From positions 1,402,501 through 1,466,500 of the forward strand of contig NZ_CP009122.1 in the NCBI RefSeq assembly GCF_000803645.1: a DNA stretch of 64,000 bases, in the 5' to 3' direction. Under the pieces are notes generated by a model. It saw nothing but the letters and a program-made list of their open reading frames with translations. It searched no databases and was not told the origin of the DNA. The stretch is from Sphingopyxis fribergensis (GTDB lineage: Bacteria > Pseudomonadota > Alphaproteobacteria > Sphingomonadales > Sphingomonadaceae). The position numbers and the translations under genes are program-made. Shown piece after piece: positions 61,057 through 64,000 of this stretch; within the stretch, counting starts at the first letter, position 1; each line of letters starts with the position of its first letter.

Positions 61057-62294
61057 CCGACACGCTGCTTGCCACCGATGTGTCGGCGCTCGACGCCGCC
61101 GATCCGCTCGCGGCCTTCCGCGACCGCTTTCATCTCCGCGAAGGCCTGATCTATCTCGACGGCAATTCGCTCGGCGCGCTGCCGAAGGCGACGGGCGACC
61201 GGCTGACCGAAGTTATCGGCAGCGAATGGGGCGAGGGGCTGATCACCTCATGGCTCGGCGCCGAATGGTCGACCGCGCCGCGGCGCATCGGCGACAAGAT
61301 CGGCCGACTGATTGGCGCGAACCCCGGCGAGATCGTCGCGACCGATTCGACTTCGGTGAATATCTTCAAGGCGTTGACGGCCGCGCTTTCGTTGCGACGC
61401 GAACGGACGTTGATCCTGTCGGAGGCGACGAACTTCCCGACCGACGTCTATATGATGCAGGGCATCGAGGCGTTTTCGGGCGGGCGCGTCAAAGCCGTGA
61501 CGGTGGCGCCCGACGCGATCGTCGATGCGCTGACCGAGGATGTCGCGGTGCTGCTGCTGACGCAGGTTCACTACAAGTCTGGCCGCGTCCGCGACATGGC
61601 GGCGATTACGCAAGCTGCGCACGAGGTTGGCGCGCTCGTCGTATGGGATCTGAGCCACAGCGCGGGCGCCATTCCGGTCGATCTCAACGGCGCGAACGCC
61701 GATTTTGCGATCGGTTGCGGATACAAGTTCCTCAACGGCGGTCCCGGCGCGCCCGCCTATCTGTTCGCGGCCGCGCGGCACCATGCCGCCACGCCGGTGC
61801 TGTCGGGCTGGTTCGGCCATGCGCGGCCGTTCGAATTCGAGGAGGATTATGACCCCGCCGCGGGGATCGAGCGTTTCCAGTGCGGGACACCGCCGGTGCT
61901 CGGCCTGTCGGCGCTGGAAGTCGGCGTCGACCTGATGCTTGAAGCCGACATGGCCGAAATCCGCCGCAAGTCGCTCGCGCTCGGCGACCTGTTTATCGAG
62001 CTTATGCGGCCTCTGTGCGACACTTATGGCTTTGAACTGGTGAGCGCCCAAGGCCATGCCGAGCGCGGGAGTCAGGTCGGCTATGCGCACCGCCAAGGCT
62101 ACCAGATCGTGCAGGCGCTCAAGGAATTTGACGTCATCGCCGACTTCCGCGCGCCCGACATTTTGCGTTTCGGGCTGACGCCGCTTTACCTGCGCTATCG
62201 TGACATCGTCGAAACCGTCGAGCGGCTCGAAAAAGTCTGCGCGACGCGCGCGTGGGATAAGCCGCAATATCACCTGCGGGCGGCGGTGACATGA
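61053..62294 (+). CDS. kynU: Kynureninase
   Basis: The 413-residue PLP enzyme cleaves kynurenine to anthranilate and alanine. LREGLIYLDGNSLGALP is the typical start, GEGLITSWLGAEW follows, and the PLP lysine is in DFAIGCGYKFLNGGPGAPAYLF. SHSAGAIPVDLNGANAD is the usual cofactor-binding strand. The C-terminal GFELVSAQGHAERGSQVGYAHRQGYQI is also normal. The start overlaps kynB by ATGA and the end overlaps the nitrilase gene by ATGA. Confidence 0.97.
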   Translation: MTDTLLATDVSALDAADPLAAFRDRFHLREGLIYLDGNSLGALPKATGDRLTEVIGSEWGEGLITSWLGAEWSTAPRRIGDKIGRLIGANPGEIVATDSTSVNIFKALTAALSLRRERTLILSEATNFPTDVYMMQGIEAFSGGRVKAVTVAPDAIVDALTEDVAVLLLTQVHYKSGRVRDMAAITQAAHEVGALVVWDLSHSAGAIPVDLNGANADFAIGCGYKFLNGGPGAPAYLFAAARHHAATPVLSGWFGHARPFEFEEDYDPAAGIERFQCGTPPVLGLSALEVGVDLMLEADMAEIRRKSLALGDLFIELMRPLCDTYGFELVSAQGHAERGSQVGYAHRQGYQIVQALKEFDVIADFRAPDILRFGLTPLYLRYRDIVETVERLEKVCATRAWDKPQYHLRAAVT

Positions 62295-63304
62295 GCGACG
62301 TGTCGGCACCTTTCCTACCCAGGTCGCGCGTTGCGGCGGTGCAGGCCGCGCCGGTCTTCCTCGACACCGCGCGCACGGTCGACAAGGCGTGCGCGCTGAT
62401 CGCCGAGGCGGCGGGGAATGGCGCGCAGCTTGTCGCCTTCCCCGAAGTGTTCGTTTCCGCCTATCCCTATTGGAACTGGCTGATGACCCCGATCGAGGGC
62501 GCTGAGTGGCACGAGCGCCTCTATCGCGCGTCGCTGTTGATCGACGGGCCCGAGGTCGCCGCGCTGTGCAATGCCGCACGCGATCATGGCTGCACCGTTG
62601 TCATCGGGATCAACGAGCGCGATCCGGTCAGCGTCGGGACGCTCTATAACACCAACCTGATCATCGGCGCCGACGGCAGCCTGCTCGGGCGCCACCGCAA
62701 GCTGGTGCCGACCTGGGCCGAGAAGCTGACCTGGGCGGGCGGCGACGGCAGCTCGATCCGCGTCTATGACACGCCGGTCGGACCGCTTGGTACGCTCGCG
62801 TGCGGCGAGAATACCAACACGCTCGCGCGCTTCGCCTTGCTGTCGCAGGGCGAGCTGGTTCACGTCGCCAATTATATCGCGCTGCCCGTCGCGCCAGCGT
62901 CGTACAATATGGCCGAAGCGATCAAGATCCGCGCCACCGCGCACAGCTTCGAGGGCAAGGTCTTCACGATCGTCGCCTGTTCGGCGGTGAGCGAGGAGAT
63001 CGTCGCCGCGATGTCGGAAGCGCGGCCGCAGAACCGCGAACTGCTCTCACGCCCGAACAGCGCCTGGTCGGGGGTGATCGACCCGCACGGCAATCTGGTC
63101 GGCGAGGCGCTGATCGACGCCGAAGGAATCGTCTATGCCGATATCGATCTTGGCGAGTGCATCCGGCCCAAGCTGATGCACGACATCATCGGCGGTTATA
63201 ACCGCTTCGACATCTTCAACCTGACGGTCGACCGCACCCCCCGTGCGTCGGCGCTGTTCGTCGACGCGCCGCCGCCCGACGATCCCGACGAGGAGGCGCC
63301 CTGA
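62291..63304 (+). CDS. Nitrilase / aliphatic amidase family enzyme
   Basis: The 337-residue protein has the carbon-nitrogen hydrolase triad: E52 (FPEVFVSAYPYW), K137 (RHRKLVPTWAEKL) and C171 (LACGENTNTL). The sequence around each residue is of the arylacetonitrilase/nitrilase branch, not the ureidopropionase branch. It could hydrolyse a nitrile (R-CN) to an acid plus ammonia. In an operon that turns tryptophan to anthranilate, an indole-derived nitrile is one candidate, but this is inference. The ATG overlaps the kynU stop, and the stop overlaps the next gene (TGATG). Confidence 0.9.
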   Translation: MSDVSAPFLPRSRVAAVQAAPVFLDTARTVDKACALIAEAAGNGAQLVAFPEVFVSAYPYWNWLMTPIEGAEWHERLYRASLLIDGPEVAALCNAARDHGCTVVIGINERDPVSVGTLYNTNLIIGADGSLLGRHRKLVPTWAEKLTWAGGDGSSIRVYDTPVGPLGTLACGENTNTLARFALLSQGELVHVANYIALPVAPASYNMAEAIKIRATAHSFEGKVFTIVACSAVSEEIVAAMSEARPQNRELLSRPNSAWSGVIDPHGNLVGEALIDAEGIVYADIDLGECIRPKLMHDIIGGYNRFDIFNLTVDRTPRASALFVDAPPPDDPDEEAP

Positions 63305-64000
63305 TGACAGGCAACACGACCATCGACCCGCGTGACGATGTACTCGGACGCGCGCGCGTTACCGATACGCCCGAACTGGAGGCTTTTTATCAGGAGCTTG
63401 CGGCGCGCAATGCGGGCGCTTTCTGGAAACGCGCCAATGCGATCGAGCCGTGGGAGCCCGAAACGCGCTATCGCCCGACGCTCTGGCGCTATGCCGAGAT
63501 GCGCGACATGTGCTTGCGCGCGCTCGACCTGGTGAAGCCCGAGGAGGCGGGGCGCCGCGTTGTGACCCTGCTCAACGACAGCGACGCGGGGCGCGAGAAT
63601 GTCGCGGTGTGCGGCTGGCTGTTCAGCGGGATGCAGGCGATGCGCCCTGGCGAGATCACGCCGGCGCACAAGCACACCGCGTCGGCGCACCGCTTCATCA
63701 TGGAGGGGAAGGGTGCGTATACCGTCGTCGACGGGCACCACATCAGCTTGGGGGCCAATGACTATGTGCTGACGCCGGGCGGCTGCTGGCACGACCATGG
63801 CGTCGTCGCCGACGGCGAGGTGTCGATCTGGCAGGACGGGCTCGATATCCCGTTGATGAACAGCCTCGAGACCAATTTTTACGCCGTCTATGACCAGCCC
63901 GCACAGACGGCCGCCTTTCCGACCGACGACCTGCCGCTGAGCTATGGTGGCGCCGGGCTGCGGCCCGAAGGCGTGCCGGCGTGGGAGAAGCCCTATTCGC
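63304..64000 (+). CDS. Gentisate 1,2-dioxygenase-type cupin dioxygenase (partial)
   Basis: About 232 residues are visible, and the C-terminal part lies beyond the right edge. The metal-binding cupin motif PAHKHTASAHRFIMEGKGAYT (His at about 122, 124 and 129) and PGGCWHDHG (about 159-166) match gentisate, salicylate or 1-hydroxy-2-naphthoate dioxygenases. These open hydroxylated aromatic rings with Fe(II). Here the ring is probably derived from kynurenine breakdown, such as a hydroxylated anthranilate, or from another aromatic acid. The gene follows the nitrilase gene directly (TGATG overlap) and may be followed by more catabolic genes. Confidence 0.88.
   Translation, partial: MTGNTTIDPRDDVLGRARVTDTPELEAFYQELAARNAGAFWKRANAIEPWEPETRYRPTLWRYAEMRDMCLRALDLVKPEEAGRRVVTLLNDSDAGRENVAVCGWLFSGMQAMRPGEITPAHKHTASAHRFIMEGKGAYTVVDGHHISLGANDYVLTPGGCWHDHGVVADGEVSIWQDGLDIPLMNSLETNFYAVYDQPAQTAAFPTDDLPLSYGGAGLRPEGVPAWEKPYS

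Noticed and set aside
1..64000. tRNA, rRNA, CRISPR array, IS element or prophage
   Set aside because: No cloverleaf with a GGTTCGAATC-like arm, no regular spacer-repeat array, and no transposase or integrase motif was seen in the frames. Small RNAs cannot be excluded without a search.

Overview
The window is high-GC alphaproteobacterial chromosome that most resembles the Sphingomonadaceae, probably Sphingopyxis or a close relative. This is inferred from gene content and order (pyrE-pdxJ-acpS-lepB, an aa3 oxidase operon with ctaB, ctaG, DUF983 and SURF1, TonB-dependent receptors beside 'tryptophan halogenase' and SapC genes), from TTG/GTG starts in tightly overlapping operons, and from dispersed palindromes of a kind common in sphingomonads. 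No rRNA, tRNA, CRISPR array, insertion sequence or phage gene was recognised.

Layout. 1-4.5 kb: a truncated secreted amidohydrolase, an RcnB-like repeat protein, an orphan [2Fe-2S] subunit, a class II aldolase-like protein and rpsU. 4.7-9.1 kb: a membrane-anchored FKBP isomerase, then a minus-strand run pyrE-pdxJ-acpS-lepB-AI-2E family transporter. 9.4-18.1 kb: the cytochrome aa3 oxidase operon (coxB, coxA, ctaB, a 49-codon membrane protein, ctaG, coxC, DUF983, SURF1) running into thrC and a SAM-dependent methyltransferase. A PRC-barrel protein follows.

18.8-34 kb is the most distinctive region. It is a polysaccharide-utilisation-like locus: a large TonB-dependent receptor, two flavin-dependent 'tryptophan halogenases', a SapC protein, a cupin/JmjC-like protein, a GH16 laminarinase-like enzyme, a LacI regulator, two MFS transporters and a GH3 beta-glucosidase. 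Near-identical AACGTT-centred operators precede the receptor gene and the GH3 gene, which suggests one LacI regulon. The model is that beta-glucan is cut by GH16, imported through the receptor, split by GH3 and carried inward by the MFS proteins. The job of the halogenase/SapC/cupin genes is not explained by this.

34-44 kb: a diguanylate cyclase, an oligopeptidase B-like S9 peptidase divergent from a second TonB-dependent receptor, an AT-richer stretch without genes, an APC permease, a DUF2218-PadR pair and a GNAT acetyltransferase. 44-50.6 kb: rplJ-rplL with a leader, a Pro/Ala-rich membrane protein, an ATP-grasp/nucleotidyltransferase pair, and a carotenoid oxygenase divergent from a TetR regulator with tandem operators. 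50.6-57.1 kb: a MASE1-PAS-GGDEF protein, an unknown protein, a DUF4197 protein and an operon of alpha/beta hydrolase, PaiB-like protein and histone-deacetylase-like amidohydrolase. 57.2-64 kb: an AraC regulator, then an Lrp/AsnC regulator divergent from an aromatic amino-acid operon: phhA-kynA-kynB-kynU-nitrilase-gentisate-type dioxygenase (cut by the window edge). The kyn enzymes convert tryptophan to anthranilate and alanine, while phhA converts phenylalanine to tyrosine.
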